From: Gordionus sp. m RMFG-2023
Taxonomy: Eukaryota > Nematomorpha > Gordioida > Chordodea > Parachordodidae
Reading direction: 5' to 3'
NCBI RefSeq assembly: GCF_954871325.1
Contig: NC_088775.1
Span: forward strand, 67,867,561-67,931,560
Length of the DNA: 64,000 nt
Under the pieces are notes generated by a model that was not told where the DNA came from, did no database searches, and saw only the letters and a program-made list of their open reading frames with translations. Both the position numbers and the translations under genes were made by a program. Within the stretch, counting starts at the first letter, position 1. Every line of letters starts with the position of its first letter. Shown piece by piece: positions 11,401 through 24,459 of the stretch.

Positions 11401-13603
11401 ATATAAAAACCAAAAGAGACATCATTCGTATAAAGATAAGGAAAATATAAGTTTTGATTACTTATATTTTTTGAGATACGCAATAGAGGGTTGATGCTCG
11501 TAAATGCTAATAATTGATTTATATTTTTAGTGTTATAATCGAGAGGGTATTTGCTTTGTTTCCATGGCTAAATACGCTTAAATCTTTTCTTCTAGCCTAA
11601 AACAATCACCTCAGCATCGTGTTTTTTCTTAAAATACAGCTCAACTTTGAAGAGAGTTGGAATAGATTATTAGTGTCTCAATACTAAACTGGGTTTCTTC
11701 GGCATGCACCTGTAAATTGAACCTAATAAGCATATTTATAAAAACTAATAATAAATATGAATGAATAAAATTTATATATTAAATAAAAATTAGATATTTT
11801 GTCAGGATCTGAAACTTAGAACGGAATACTTTTTTTATTCCCTATTGTTTAACTCAGGGATGTGAACCCGGCAAAATTTTTGCCCGGGTTCGGTTTAAGG
11901 TAAAATATAAATAGGTGCGGTTCAGGAAAATATTTCCAAACCCGGATTTAGTTCAGCTTTAAGAATTTTTGAATTGGTAAAAAAACATTTATATTTAAAT
12001 CATAATTAAAAAACTAGACATAAATTTCGTATAAAAAATACATTTTTATTTTATTTATAGGCAAAATATAATTAAAAACAAAAGTTTACAAAAACTGCCT
12101 TACATCTTTGTTTAACAATTTTTAAGTTGGATTTTGAGAATTCTTTAACAATATCCAATATTATAATTTTTACTTGACTTGTTCACTTTTATTTTCCTAA
12201 AAATAAATGGCGTAAATGAATTTAATTGTTTATAATTTATTATCACGCCAATAGGAATCTTTGAGAATAAATTTTAAAAATGGAGTAAATGAATTAAGTT
12301 GTTTAAAATTTATTAACACATCACTTTATTGGAAATTTGAAAATATTATAAAATTTCAATTAAATTATTAATATTTGTATTTTTACAATTATACAAATAT
12401 CTTAATATATGATTTTAAACAATACTTCAACCAGGTTGAATCCAGGTTCAAATAAAATTCTCGGGTTCGGCTCGGGTTTTTGAATTATAAACAGGGTTCA
12501 GGTTTGGTTCGGTACAAATTTTTTTCAAAAATCCGGGTTTTCATTTCCGGATTTGGGTTCGGTTCGAATCCCTGGTTTAACTTCTCAATGTTTTTTAAAA
12601 ATAATTTATTTTTTTTTGAATTTATTTTTTATTAAAATTATTTTTAAAGTGATCGTGGACAATACGGAAACAAATTTGGTAGCGTTGCGTCGTACCATTT
12701 ATCTAACAATTCATTCGGCACTTTCGCACGATGAATGTGCACACAAATTAATGAAAATGGAAATAAGGCCAAAGGTTTCCTTATACTTTTATACAAATTT
12801 TTTTATATATTTTTTGTTAATAATTTTGACGAAGTACTAAGATTACCAATGATAATTAAAAATTATTTTATGGAAGTTGGAAATTGTATATTTTATAAAT
12901 AAATTTTAAAATATTTGTTTTTATAAGCTTCGAAGATAAAATATATAGTATATAGTGATATATGCAATAAACCTTTCCTACAGTTAACTAACTCGCTTCT
13001 AAATTTTCTTTAAAAAATATTTTAAATGGTGCTGGGTGGGAGCTTAATATGGTCACTATAATGAAATCCTCGACCATAACCATTTGCTTGCTGAGACTCA
13101 TTGTCATAGCTATGGTTAGTGTTGTTAAATGGCTCTATTTTGCCTATTTTAAATTAAGATTTTAGCCAAAATAATATAAGCTCCGAGTTTCGTTAATAGA
13201 TGTCCATGACTTTTTGCCATCTAGGAGCAAAAACTCCAGACTTACGTAATAATTTTTGGCTAAAATATTGGGTTAGCCCTTTTTAAACGAGTCGTTTAAC
13301 ATCACTAGCTATCCTAACCCATATGAGATCACTTCTCAAAATGAAATAGCTATTTATTTTTTTTCTCTATTTAGCAAAAATATCACAGATTCCCCCTTTT
13401 ATCTTCCTTATCAAACACTGCTCAACTCAAAAATACTTCCCTTATAATTTAAAAAATGTAACGAAATTTTATGATGTGCTAATAAAACAAATCTGTTATT
13501 ACTAAATCATTTTGAAATCTCTTCATTACAGATTAATTACTATTGTTATATTTGCAGGAAGAATTGGCAGCAATGATATTGGATTGTTGTGCACATGGCT
13601 GAA
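8494..13603 (+). CDS. CWC22: Pre-mRNA splicing factor CWC22 homologue, five exons, partial and possibly broken
   Basis: CWC22 recruits eIF4A3 to the spliceosome so that the exon-junction complex can be laid down. It has a MIF4G domain followed by an MA3 domain. Five exons match the stretch from the MIF4G end into MA3: 8494-8597 ([15 protein letters not shown]), 10018-10109 ([25 protein letters not shown]), 10211-10339 ([19 protein letters not shown], then an acidic run), 12650-12774 ([31 protein letters not shown]) and 13558-13603 ([12 protein letters not shown]). Exons 3 to 4 (phase 1) and 4 to 5 (phase 0) join cleanly. Exons 2 to 3 do not: the best canonical pair is one base out of frame. 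Exon 5 reaches TGA two codons after CCAH, where the family continues with a long MA3 domain. No further exons and no N-terminal exons were seen. It is either a degraded copy or a gene with unusual junctions. Confidence 0.75.
9295..9362. repeat. Short foldback sequence in CWC22 intron 1
   Basis: AGCACTTCAA at 9298 and TTGAAGTGCT at 9353 are exact inverted copies, with A-rich and GTAGCTAT-type sequence between them. It looks like a decayed MITE; no target duplication was read. Confidence 0.4.
9706..9795. mobile_element. 90-bp hAT-type MITE in CWC22 intron 1
   Basis: The ends are TAGAGGTCG and CGACCTCTA, with GC-rich subterminal sequence (GGGCCAGG, GGGCTGACCCC). The flanking octamers TTTCCAAT and CTTTCAAT agree at 6 of 8 positions, consistent with an old 8-bp hAT target duplication. 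Confidence 0.55.
11855..12574. mobile_element. 720-bp non-autonomous hAT element in CWC22 intron 3
   Basis: The left end CAGGGATGTGAACCCGG and the right end TTCGGTTCGAATCCCTG form imperfect inverted repeats with several GGGTTCGG words inside. A perfect 8-bp target duplication GTTTAACT flanks it (11847-11854 and 12575-12582). The interior is AT-rich and non-coding. It lies 75 bp before CWC22 exon 4. Confidence 0.88.
13117..13307. mobile_element. 191-bp hAT-type MITE in CWC22 intron 4
   Basis: The ends TAGTGTTGTTAAA and TTTAACATCACTA are inverted repeats. Flanks GCTATGGT and GCTATCCT match at 6 of 8. The internal foldback core (TTTTGCC...GAGCAAAA) is shared with the element at 58091-58291, so the two are one family. 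Confidence 0.7.
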
Positions 13604-14257
13604 GTAAAAAATTAAATTTTTTTAAAATGTAGATAGTAATGTTTTCATATTCTCCAAATGGGTTAATACATATCAAATCGATCACGATTCTCCGACCCAT
13701 TATGATTTAATGAAATTTTTTATACATACTAAAGTGAACATAACTAAATTAATGTTCAAATTTTAGCATTCTAGCTCATTTATTTTGAGGATTCGGGCCA
13801 ACTTTGAAAAATAACTTATTTTAACTTTTATTTTTAATGTGATGGTTTATTCAATCTCATTTAAAATATAAAATTCTTGTAAAAATTACCAAGTTTTCCT
13901 ATTTTAAGCAAACGCCACTACAACTATTTTCTAACTGTATAAATAATTCAGTGTCAACCCCTAAGCAAAAAATATTGTTTTTTTAGTCAATAGATATCAT
14001 ATGTAATTGATTGTTTTATTATTATTATGATATTTTTATAATAATAAAGATTCTATAATATATTTATGCTGAATTTTAAAATTAAAAAAAAATTTCTGAG
14101 TTGGATTATTTATCGTATTAAAATATTTTCATACCTATAAAATTTAAAATATTTGCAAATATGTCTTTTAGATTCTTTACTTTTATGTAATATTAAAACA
14201 TATAATCATATTTTGTGCTAAAAAAATATTTGTTGTATTTTAGTTATCACTTTTTAC

Positions 14258-16077
14258 CAGGCGCATACGCAGGAATTTGGTCTGGGGGGGGGGGGGGAAT
14301 AATAAAATTTTTTAAGAAATATTATAGTTTTTTAAAAATATCAAGCATAAATTTATTAGGAATAATAACTATTTCTAATACACAATTTTAAATTTATGTG
14401 AATTATAAAAAAATTATATGTAAAGAATGACTTAAGTGACCTAAAATAGAAATTTGAATTTTTTGAGCCTTTACACAAAAAGTTTCTTAGGAATAATTGC
14501 ATTTTATATGTTATATATTTAAAATGTAAAATTCAATCTTCGTTGTGATTGAGCTAATTTTTCAATTATCTCATCCTTGCTTGTCGTCAAATGCCTATGA
14601 ATATTCAAAAGATCCAAACCTTTCAATCTAATTTCAGATGTTGTATTTCTTGGTATATTTTTCAGAGACCTGCAGGCCCGGCCCCCGGGCTGGACAGTAT
14701 TTTAATTTTTTTAAATATACCCGGGTCGGGCCCGAATTTTTTTTAAAAAAACACCCAAGCCGGGCCTGAAAATTTTATTTTAAAAAAAGCTGGGCCGGGC
14801 CTGAAAATTTTTTAAAAAAAGCCGAGTCGGGCCTAAAAATTTTTTAAAAAAAAGCCGGGCCGGGCCTGAAGATTTTTAAAAAAACCCAGGCCGGGCCGTA
14901 AAAAATCTTTAAAAAAAATCCGAGCCGTGCCCTGCAAATGGTACTTCTGCAGGCCTCTGTTATTCTTCTTAAAAAAGAGAATGTTCTCTCATTAGTTTAC
15001 TAATGGGAAGAGTTTATAAACCCATTTAATACATTGGGAATTTAATCTAAAATGTGTTTGAAATAATGCAGAGCATCCATAGCAATTTTTGGGACTATAT
15101 CAACCAGTTAATCTTAGTTATTCAGCTAGTAAGGCATCATAAGATACTTTAACATCTTCATAATAAAAATCTAACAAATATTTTTTTTCTATCACCATCT
15201 GAAAAAGGTTGGGAAGGCTTTTGTGGAAGTAATATTTGCAGATTAGTAAGTGCTGCATGATGAATTAAAAATTCATATTTGGGTTATAAATGTATCTGTA
15301 TTTAAGATATACTCTTCTACTTATATTATTTTAATGTTTTAACGATGAGCTTGCCTTGCTACAAGTCGAGGGAGACAAATATTAAACACGTATAACTCTG
15401 CTTTTGACTCAACAAGAAAATATAAAATTCTTCATCAACATTAGCCCTAATTTCCTTGAGATAAAATGCTCTCCGCTATTCTCATCTTTTTAATCAAGTC
15501 AATGTCATGTTTTTGAAAGGTAATACTTAAAATAGTTGTATAATTAAATAATACATTCTAATGAGAAATAAAATTTGGTATAAGCATTGAATCCAATAAT
15601 TTTCTTGCTTCTGAGGAAATATTTCTTTCAGGCTATTGTTATATTTTAGTAATTACAATTAATTGGCTCTTCTAACTCCTTAAAAGCTGTTACTGCTTGA
15701 TGGCAGAGACTCTATCTCGTTGGACAAGGTTGCAATTTCTTTTTCCCTGTTGAACAAGAAGTTTCAGAAATAATAATTATTTGACTAGAAATTTGAAAAT
15801 GGTAGATAAATATTACGCCACTAAAAATTTGAAAATAATAAGTAAATATTACGCCGGAAAACTTGAAATCGAAATAAACTGATAAAATAACTTAGTAGAT
15901 AAATGTGATAATAAATGTAATTAAATATATATATTTAATATGAGATACGAATAAATATTGAAAAATATAAATTAATATAAACAATAATATTTTTGAAAAA
16001 TATATCCGGCATCTGCATTTTTTGGCTTGGGGGGGGGGGGATTTGTTCTCCTGCCCCCCCCGCTGCGTACGCCAATT
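14258..16077 (-). mobile_element. Non-autonomous hAT element, copy A
   Basis: The ends are CAGGCGCATACGCAGG and CCGCTGCGTACGCC, both followed inward by long G (or C) tracts. It is co-linear with the element at 38013-42453 once the extra insertions there are removed. The minus strand carries fragments of a hAT transposase C-terminus (KGLDLLNIHR-type block near 14560-14660), interrupted by the MITE at 14663-14959. No matching target duplication was found here. It serves as the empty-site reference for the piggyBac (TTAA at 14432-14435) and for a TA-target MITE (near 15976). Confidence 0.8.
14663..14959. mobile_element. GC-rich hAT-type MITE nested in copy A
   Basis: The ends CAGAGACCTGCAGG and CTGCAGGCCTCTG are inverted repeats. 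The inside is a series of GCCGGGCCTGAAAATTTT units. The same MITE sits at the same place in the sister hAT (40758-41143), between transposase blocks FSFLRRI and PRSTTF, so it was already present when that hAT was copied. Confidence 0.8.
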
Positions 16078-16389
16078 TATTGGCATATGATAAAATCATT
16101 TACATTCATTCATACATCTGTAATATAATCAATTAACCTTGGAAATAAAGGCATTTGGTAATATGATTAATTGTTATTAGATTATAATATTTAATTATAT
16201 AATATCATTAATTGATATATTTGTATTGATTTGTAAAATATACATAAACTGACACGGCTAATTACAAATATATATTAAAATTATTCATTGTTCCCTACCA
16301 TCACAATGGCGTAGTCTCAAATGGAAAAAATCAATATAAATGCGAGATAGTGTATTTATCAAAAATGGAATTATTTATACAATTGCCAA

Positions 16390-17300
16390 AATAGATTACA
16401 AAAAATCGTTTTTATTAGAAAATATTAGATTAAAAGTTTATCCAAGATTATTTACTTTGTATTTACCGAAGACATAACATCATACGATGATATAATTAAA
16501 CTTTTAAAAAATTATTATTAGAACAAGGCAATTTTTATGCTGAAGAGATATTATTTTTTCAAAATGGAACAAGGGAAAGAAGAAACTATTACAGTGTTAT
16601 ATGATAAATTAGTGTTTGGAATTACGAATGAAAAAGTATTATGAAATTAATCAGCACTCCAGACTTGACATGGGAAAAGGCCATTCAAATCGCTACATAA
16701 ATGGAGACGACTGAAATGATAACGTATACAAAATTATCTTCAGGAAATGAGATAAATAATAAAATTTCCAATACAGTGACAAGGGAGTAGTATAACAATT
16801 ATAAACCATTATCAAAACTTATTTGTTATTGTTGTGGATTAGAAAACTACATAAAACCAAGGTGCCCAAATTTAAGTGCAATAATTGTGGTATAAAAGGA
16901 CATTTACAGAAAGTATGCAGGAATATATTCGAACGATAGATTTCCCAAGAGCGAGAAAGTTTCGAGGATTGGGATTCTCCAGAGGAGTCACGGAAAAAAT
17001 TTGAGGTAAAATTATTGATGGATAAAATATTTATTAAATTTTTAATTGACACATAGAATCGACATTCTCCATATAGCTTAAAATACCATTAACAAGAACG
17101 GATATTATTTTAAAATCTTATAATAATTTTATGATTCATATTAGAAGTAAATGTATATTACCCATTAATTATAAAAATAAAATTCTGAATTTGTAATTGT
17201 AAACAATGCTATTAATTTTATAGGTAGAAATTTAATAAACAAATTAAATTTAATAGTAATAAATCAATGTAATTAGAATGCCGAAGTTCGAATCTATTTG
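16390..17300 (+). mobile_element. Ty3/gypsy-like LTR retroelement fossil (gag to protease region)
   Basis: Remnants of a gag C-terminus are readable, followed by two zinc-knuckle-like motifs of CX2CX4HX4C type near 16830-16925 and a stretch resembling the start of a retroviral-type aspartic protease. It is short, heavily broken and has no LTRs here, so it is old. The family call rests on the zinc knuckles and domain order. Confidence 0.55.
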
Positions 17301-17339
17301 GATTTTGAAAAAAATTTTAAATCAAGGTCTTTTAATTAT

Positions 17340-19592
17340 ATATTTTACTAAAACAATTTTTATTTATCAAAATTTGATTTTAATAATTCTATATATTTTA
17401 AATGGTGACCTTGGAATAAAATCCATCAATTTATTGATTTTGTAATTTGATAATGTAAAAAATACCGATAGATATTGACAGGCTTGTTAATCGATCCTTT
17501 TAAAAAGATCGAATCACGATCTTTTGAAAAAATAGGATCGAAATCCAGGATCGTTTCTTATTTAAATTTCTGATCGATGCAAAATTAACTAATATAAAAA
17601 TTAAATATGGTATAAAATTATTGTAATTGAATAATATAATATAAGTATAACAATTAGAATATATTTATTTATAATTAAAATTAGCCTTAATAATAAATTT
17701 TTTCTAAATTATCAACATTTAAGCAACGTTTTTCATTAACTACATGTTTAGCTTTACTAATCATGCGCGCCACATGGGCGCTTGATGGTAAAGGTGTGTT
17801 ATATTCAATAAATGTTTTTTTTAAATTAATAGAATTATTAAAAATATTCACAGAATCATCGTTAGAATAAAAAAAATTATTAATGGAAAAAGCATTTTGT
17901 GACGAATTTTTCCCAAAAAAGACATCGATTTTATCCAATTCCTTTGAAGGATCTGCATGTGGTTGACCCTGTATATTTTCTAAATGGGCAATTAGCCTTT
18001 CTTTTAGCAACAAATTTTGTGGCAGAATAATAAAAGGCCAATTGAGCTTAAACTTTGGGTGAATTATGCCAATATATTACTGTTATCATATAGTGAAGGA
18101 AATCTATATTAATAAATGATAATTAATTTATTATTAAATAGGTGTTCATTCATATAAATCAGGTATCTGCAAAAGTTAGCCCACTCAAATTTTAAAATCA
18201 GGCCTGACCAATCATCTGTATAATATTGATTAAAATTAATAATTTTTAATGCCTATCATGGCCCATTAAAATTTTACCAGATATCAGAGGCTTAGTAGAC
18301 CAGGCCTGTTAATATTTTACTAAATTTGCAGATCTTGGCAATTTTTTAATAAATTTTGCAGATATCTGATATTTATTAATATAAAAAAATTGCATAAAAA
18401 TTTATTACCTTTTATCAATACCTCTAAGAAAACACTCTACAAGAGAATTTCAACTCCCATTAAAAATACTAGTCTCCCTTTTATATCAATGCTAAGAATG
18501 GGCTAATATTAATAATATTAAAATTCCTGATTATTATAATTAATATTAACACATCAATAAATATGTTATTAGTTATTGTAAATAATTCTTATTATATGCA
18601 TATTGTTATGATCCTCACAAATAATAAAAATTGTATTTTTAAAAAAATTTATTACTTCTAAATGCCTCTTTAGGTTTGAACTGCTAATCTTTGAAGAAGA
18701 TGTTTTGTTTTTGCATAAATAGCATTTTGCATAGATCATTGTATGGTTACTTCCATCCGTTTCACATAAAGTAAAATACTAACGTAAATTATGAAATGGT
18801 AAAAGATTCTCATTCTCACTTATATCTGTTGTCACAATAGAAGTAGATGTATCATGTTCTAAATCTATAATGGAGGACATTATTAAAACATAGAATTTAT
18901 TAATATTATAATATAATTAATAAATAAATATAACTTGTCCGTATTAAAAATTTGGTAAATTGTTGAAATATAAAATCTCGTTGATTGGTGGTTGATAAAA
19001 TATGATGTAGATAGATATTTTTTTTAAAATAATATTTAAATTTAATTATCAAAATTTATATTTTATTTATTGCTTTTTAAGTAAAATATAATTTTTAAAA
19101 GGATCGGGATCGAATATTTAAAAAAATGATCTCGATCACGATCCACAATTTAAGGTCAGGATCTTAAATCCGAGAAAATTGACAAATTTAGGATCGAATC
19201 TAGGATCGGCGATCTTTCGATTCGATCCTTTAACAACTCTGGATATTGATATCTTGTTTGGGGAGATTGTATACCCCCTATTTTTTATGATACTCCAGAA
19301 TATACCAAAATAAATTGTCCAAAAGCATTGGAGGGATAAATCCTTACTCTTGGAGAAATTATGCGAGCATTGATTCTCTATTACCTATTTCAAAAAATAT
19401 TACCAAACGATACTTAGTTTGTTAATATCTACATAAATAGCTATAAGTTTTAATGGGTAGGGTAGGGATAGACATTTTACGACCCCAGCGACCCGCAATT
19501 TTTTTAAAAAATTTCCATATTTTGCAATTTTCAGATATCTTCCACAAATTAAAAATTTCTCCGGAAATTTGAGAATTTAGACCTGGCAACCT
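17340..19592 (+). mobile_element. Remnant of the hAT family at 20847-24459, split by another hAT
   Basis: 17340-17478 and 19250-19400 match successive parts of the element at 20847-24459 (compare 22786-23000: AAATTTGATTTTAATAA, GACCTTGGAA, TTTTTTATGAT). 19540-19592 matches its right end (TTTTGACCTGGCAACC-like). A different hAT (17479-19241) has inserted in the middle. Confidence 0.6.
17479..19241 (-). mobile_element. 1.76-kb hAT element with transposase C-terminus
   Basis: The ends CAGGCTTGTTAATCGATCC and GGATCGAATCG...(A)ACTCTG are inverted and rich in GATC words. A perfect 8-bp target duplication GATATTGA flanks it (17471-17478 and 19242-19249). The open stretch 17687-18013 (minus, 108 codons) ends in the hAT dimerisation block NTPLPSSAHVARMISKA, NEKRCLNVDNLEKIY. 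Family members normally have 'SSA.VERLFS'; here Glu-Arg is replaced and the block is otherwise intact. The N-terminal two thirds of the transposase are missing or unreadable. Confidence 0.88.
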
Positions 19593-20846
19593 AGGATATA
19601 AATGATTTAATAATTTTATGTTTAATATTTTTCTCCCAAAAATTACAATGATTTCAAAATTTTAATGTTTTAAAATGATTGAATTTTCACAATTCGCAAA
19701 GCACAAACTATTCGTGAATTAAAAAAAAATATTTAGGCCGATATTTTAATTTTACATTTTATATATGGCTTATTATTGTTTTGTTAAAAATACAAGTAAT
19801 TTTTGAGATTTGAGCATTTTTTTTAGCTCAGATGAGGCCTTTTAGAAGTCAGAATTCAAATTTTAAAAATAAATTTACTGGTTAAACTTTATTTAAAATT
19901 TATATAAAAATTATTTTTTAAAATATAAAATATTGATATAAAGCTAAAATATGTATGTGATTAAGCTGAGTAGTGTATAACATACAAGATGAAATTTTAT
20001 CTAATATGAAAAAGTTTTTACATGGCTCAAAATATAAATATAGAATTTTATTATATATCTACATTTCACGTGTGGAATCAAAAATCAATGGTACTAGAAA
20101 TTTCTTTATGATCCTAAAGAAAGTACATTTTTTATATAACAAAAACATTTATCTAGGCTTAAGATAAAGTTAAAAATTTTTATAATTTATTTTTTCTCGT
20201 GGAGTAAAATATGACTGCTAATTTATTACTAGACCGTCAAGTCCTATTATTGTACCATTTTTAGGGTTCACCTGCCACTTTATAGACGAAAAATGTGAGA
20301 TGAAGTCATATGAACAGTTTTCTTAAATTATAAAAAATTATAATATTGATATAGGTAACATAGCAATTACTTGTGATAACGCAAACTCGAATTCAACTTT
20401 CATAAGAATTCTTCGTATAAAAAACCCAACATGTAAAATTTTACATGTACGATGTTTTGCATGTGTGCACAATTTAGTAGTTTAAGAAAGTTGACAGTTA
20501 TTTATCAAAATTAAGAATAACCATTAAGGTTATTAGTATTTCTTTTATAAAGACAAAATTTTATGAAAAATGTATGCTCTTCCTTCCCCCGATGAAATAT
20601 CTATAATTAAAATTAAACACATCCATAAGATGGAATAGCTCTTACTCTTATATAATAGTCCAAAGAGCTATTAAAATGAGAAGGGCCATTGACGAAGTTG
20701 TGACTCAGATAATGATATATCTGATATCGAAGATAGACAACTGAGTGAAGTAATTAAATTTATTTACCAGAATGATTGGACGACTTTAATAAATATACAA
20801 AATAAATTAAAGACCTTTTGATTTTACCGAACATATCTGTTGTGAC

Positions 20847-23800
20847 CAGGGTTGCCATGTCTCCCCTCATCAGCGGGAGACTCCCACAATTTTTTAGTTT
20901 ACACGCAGACATCTCTCTCCCGCAAAACTACCGCAATTGGAAATCTCGCAAAAATCTACCGCAATTTTTTACTTTCTCCCGCAATTTTTTAATTTCTCCT
21001 GCAATTTTTTTAAAAAGTATTTTAACGTTTTTAATATATAAATAATAATTTTGAGAGACAGTAATTGATTATTTTTATATTTTTATTTTAAATATTTCGA
21101 AAAACATGTCTAATTTGTAAATTTCTATATCGTATATATCGATTACAATACAAAAATAAATAATATATAATACAGATGCAACTACAGCTGCGGAAATCGT
21201 ATTAACCTATCATGTAGTTCAACATTCACAGAGCTATATCATCACAATGTTGGTCGAATCTTTTTCCCATGATATTTAATGACTCCAATATAAGTACAAA
21301 CCTTACTTGGTTTTAGTACCTGAATCCTAGAGGTCAATTCTAGACGATTTGAAAGATGGGCATCCATATGCAATTCTAACAGATGCATCTAATAAGGGAA
21401 ATATTAAAACATTTCCCTTGATCCTTTGCTATTTCAACTAGAATAAGAACATTTCAATAAAACTGTTAAAAATTTTTTCCTCGGATAGTGAAAAATTCAA
21501 CGATGTAGCTAACCACATGTAAATATAGCTGATTCAGGGTTATCAATGAATTGCATATCAGCTATCTGCGCTGATTATGCCTCTGTTGGAATAGTGTGAG
21601 TTGTTGCGATATGTACCTATCAGGTGGTTATCATTAATACCTGCCATCGATAGAATTTTAAAATTTTACAAACGCTTAAAAAAATACTTATTAAATAAAG
21701 ATTTTAAAAGCTGTCCTAAAATTTTGAAAAATTTTTTGGATTATGAAATGGCAGAAGCATATTTGGGATTAGTTTCACATGTAGGAAATCTATTTCATGC
21801 AGTTAATATTCAGTTGTAATCAGAATATTCTTTATTAATAAAGATTCACAAAATCATGCTACAGCTCTATTCATCTCTACAGTTAAAAATTGATAATAAA
21901 TTTTATGGTGCTATTGCTAAAAATATTATACTAAAATGTTCAAACTCTAATTATTACATTTTTAAATGAAGCAGATATTTTTATCAGGATTGTGCACTTG
22001 ACCGGTCAAATACGTTTCGGTCAATTGGCCGATATTTGACCGGTCAAATATGTTCAAATATAGTCAAATTCAAATATATGTTTTTTAAAGTTAATATTAA
22101 CTTTATTTTGAATATAATAGTAAAATGAATCTATATAATTAATTTTTTAAATTCATTGTCATTAAATAACTAACATTTAGCTATCCGTAGCAGATTCTTG
22201 TTCTTGTTCTGATTCATATTCATTATTATTATTTTCTTTAATATTTTTTAATCAATTTTATTGATGTCTTAGATCTTCAATCGTTTTCTATTTTCATAAG
22301 AATATTAACCCAAATCGACCTATTTCTTTCTAAAGAAGAAATAGAACTTGGAATTATTAATCTCTTAATGGGCATGATGGGCAAAGTTTAATCTATTAAC
22401 TTGAGGTCGGAATTGATTGTTTTTGGAAATTACTACTCTAATTCGTTATAAAACATGTTGTTTTTGCTTCTGAAATTAATTATATCACTTAAAATATATT
22501 GGTCACTATCTTGTAAAATAGCTAATTCTTGAATTATATCACATACTTCATTAAATTCACTACTAGTGAGATTCTCCTCTTGATATTGTGGACCCAAAAA
22601 ATAAGTAAACATCTTGATCACATGTATTTACATCGTTTTTCCCTTTTTTAAACATATTTTAATTATTTTCCTTTAAATTTTTTTAGAGTATTTGACCTTA
22701 TTTGACCAGGTCAAATACTCCTCCGGTCAATTGACTGAATTTGACTGGTCAATTGACCATTGCCAACCCTGATTTTTATTAAGACAATTTTAGAATATTT
22801 ACAATTAAAATTTGATTTTAATAACTCTATTTACAAATGTATAAATATGACCTTGGAACAGAAACCATCAATTGATGGTTTTTGTAATTTAATAAATATA
22901 TTAAAAATGATGTCTTGTTTGAGAAGATTGTAATTCTCTCTATTTTTTATGATTCGCCAGAATACTTAAAGTTAGATGGTCTAAAAGCAGAGGAGAAATG
23001 GGTATAAATTTTTCGTAATTACAATAAATCCCCATGCTTGGAAAACATTTGGGAGTATGTCTTCTTCTTACCTCATTCTAATGCCTCATCCGAGCGCATT
23101 TTTAGCCTGATGGGGACTGCCTGGAAAAAGGGGAGAAATCGGATTGCTTTAACATATTAGAGGCCGAGCTAATGGTTAAATAAATTTATAATATGTCATG
23201 CCAGGAATTTTATAAATATCTCAATAACGGCGGTAAACGTTTAGTTCCATTATTTAAATCTCAAATAAAATATAATTAACATTATAACTATTTAATTCAA
23301 TATTTTTTTAATATTTTATAAAATAAATATATTTTTTACATTGTAAATAAAAAATAGAGAGCATTACAATCTCCTCAAAAAAGACATCAATGTATATCGG
23401 TATTTTTAAAATATTTGAACATTTTAATATAGTTTTATCAATGGCGCCGTAAAATTTATTGTCAATTTTTAACTGTAGATTAACACATCTGCAGCATAAG
23501 TTTGTGAATCTTTGTTAAGATTCTTCTGATTGCAACTGCACATTAACAGCATTTAGTAGATTGCCTACATGTGAAATCAATCCAAAATATATCTCTGCCA
23601 TTCATTATTGAAAAAAATTTTCAAAATGTTAAGACAGCTTTTATAATCTTTATTTAAGAAATATATTTATAAAGGTTTATAAAATTTAAGATTCTATCGA
23701 TGGCGGGTATTAGGAACATATCGCAACCAACATTGTGCTAACTCAATTCTGTAAATACACTCTGGTTTTTTCAAATTCACTGAGGCATTATCAGATCAGA

Positions 23801-24459
23801 AAGCTGACATGCAATTTATTGATAATCCCTAATCTGCTATATTTTCCATTATAGGCGCTTAATTATCACGTATTAAATACATAATAAGGTAATATTGTAC
23901 TCATTTCAATGATAATTATTTTATTTATTATTTTTTAATCACATTTTTATAATCAGTGCAGGAGAGTGTATCTACATCCATTGCAAAACAAAAATATTCT
24001 CCAAAAATAAGAATAATACAGATGCAACTACAGTTGCGGCAATTTTAATCACTTATCTTGTAGTACAACATTCACAGAGCTACTTATTATTACAATGTGC
24101 ATAGAATCTTTCCCCATTTTATTTAACGACTCCAAGAAAAATGAAAACTTTACTTGTAGAACAAAAATGATCAAGGATATCATCTTAGAACCTGAATTCT
24201 GGAGGTCAATTCTTGACTATTTGAAAGATGGGCATACATATGCAATTCTAACAGATGCAATAGTTACCGACATTGTATTTATATAAGCTAATTATAAAAA
24301 ATAAAGGCGGATAATTAAGTCAATTCAAAATCCCGGCCAAAGGCCAGCACTTTGCGGGCCGCAAAATTTTTTTTTAGCAATTGTTATATTTCTACCGCAA
24401 TTTTCATATTTCTCCCGCAAAATACTCCACAATTTGAAAATTTTGACCTAGCAACCCTA
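20847..24459 (+). mobile_element. 3.6-kb hAT element, copy 1, with rearranged right arm
   Basis: The ends CAGGGTTGCCATGTCTCCC and GACCTAGCAACCCTA are inverted. A perfect 8-bp target duplication GTTGTGAC flanks it (20839-20846 and 24460-24467). CCCGCAATTTTT-type words recur next to both ends. Plus-strand transposase pieces include YVPIRWLSLIPAIDRIL, YEMAEAYLGLVSHVGNL (21601-21960) and the C-terminal SNASSERIFSLM-like block (23085-23150). The right arm (23330-23850) repeats part of the gene in reverse, as in copy 2 (54453-57597). The block 23862-24262 is inverted relative to copy 2. A 787-bp hAT is nested at 21985. Confidence 0.88.
21985..22771 (-). mobile_element. 787-bp hAT element nested in copy 1, DUF659-type relic
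   Basis: The ends CAGGATTGTGCACTTGACC and CCATTGCCAACCCTG carry repeated TTGACCGGTCAA words. A perfect target duplication ATTTTTAT flanks it (21977-21984 and 22772-22779). The minus strand near 22200-22370 reads PSSISSLERNRSIW and KLIKK, the C-terminal block of DUF659/BED hAT transposases ('SS..SERNWS'). The short open frame 22433-22621 just upstream may be adjoining transposase. The gene is far too short to be active. Confidence 0.88.

Noticed and set aside
22433-22621. Independent small gene on the minus strand
   Set aside because: Fully inside the 787-bp nested hAT and adjacent to its DUF659-type block, so more likely transposase debris.
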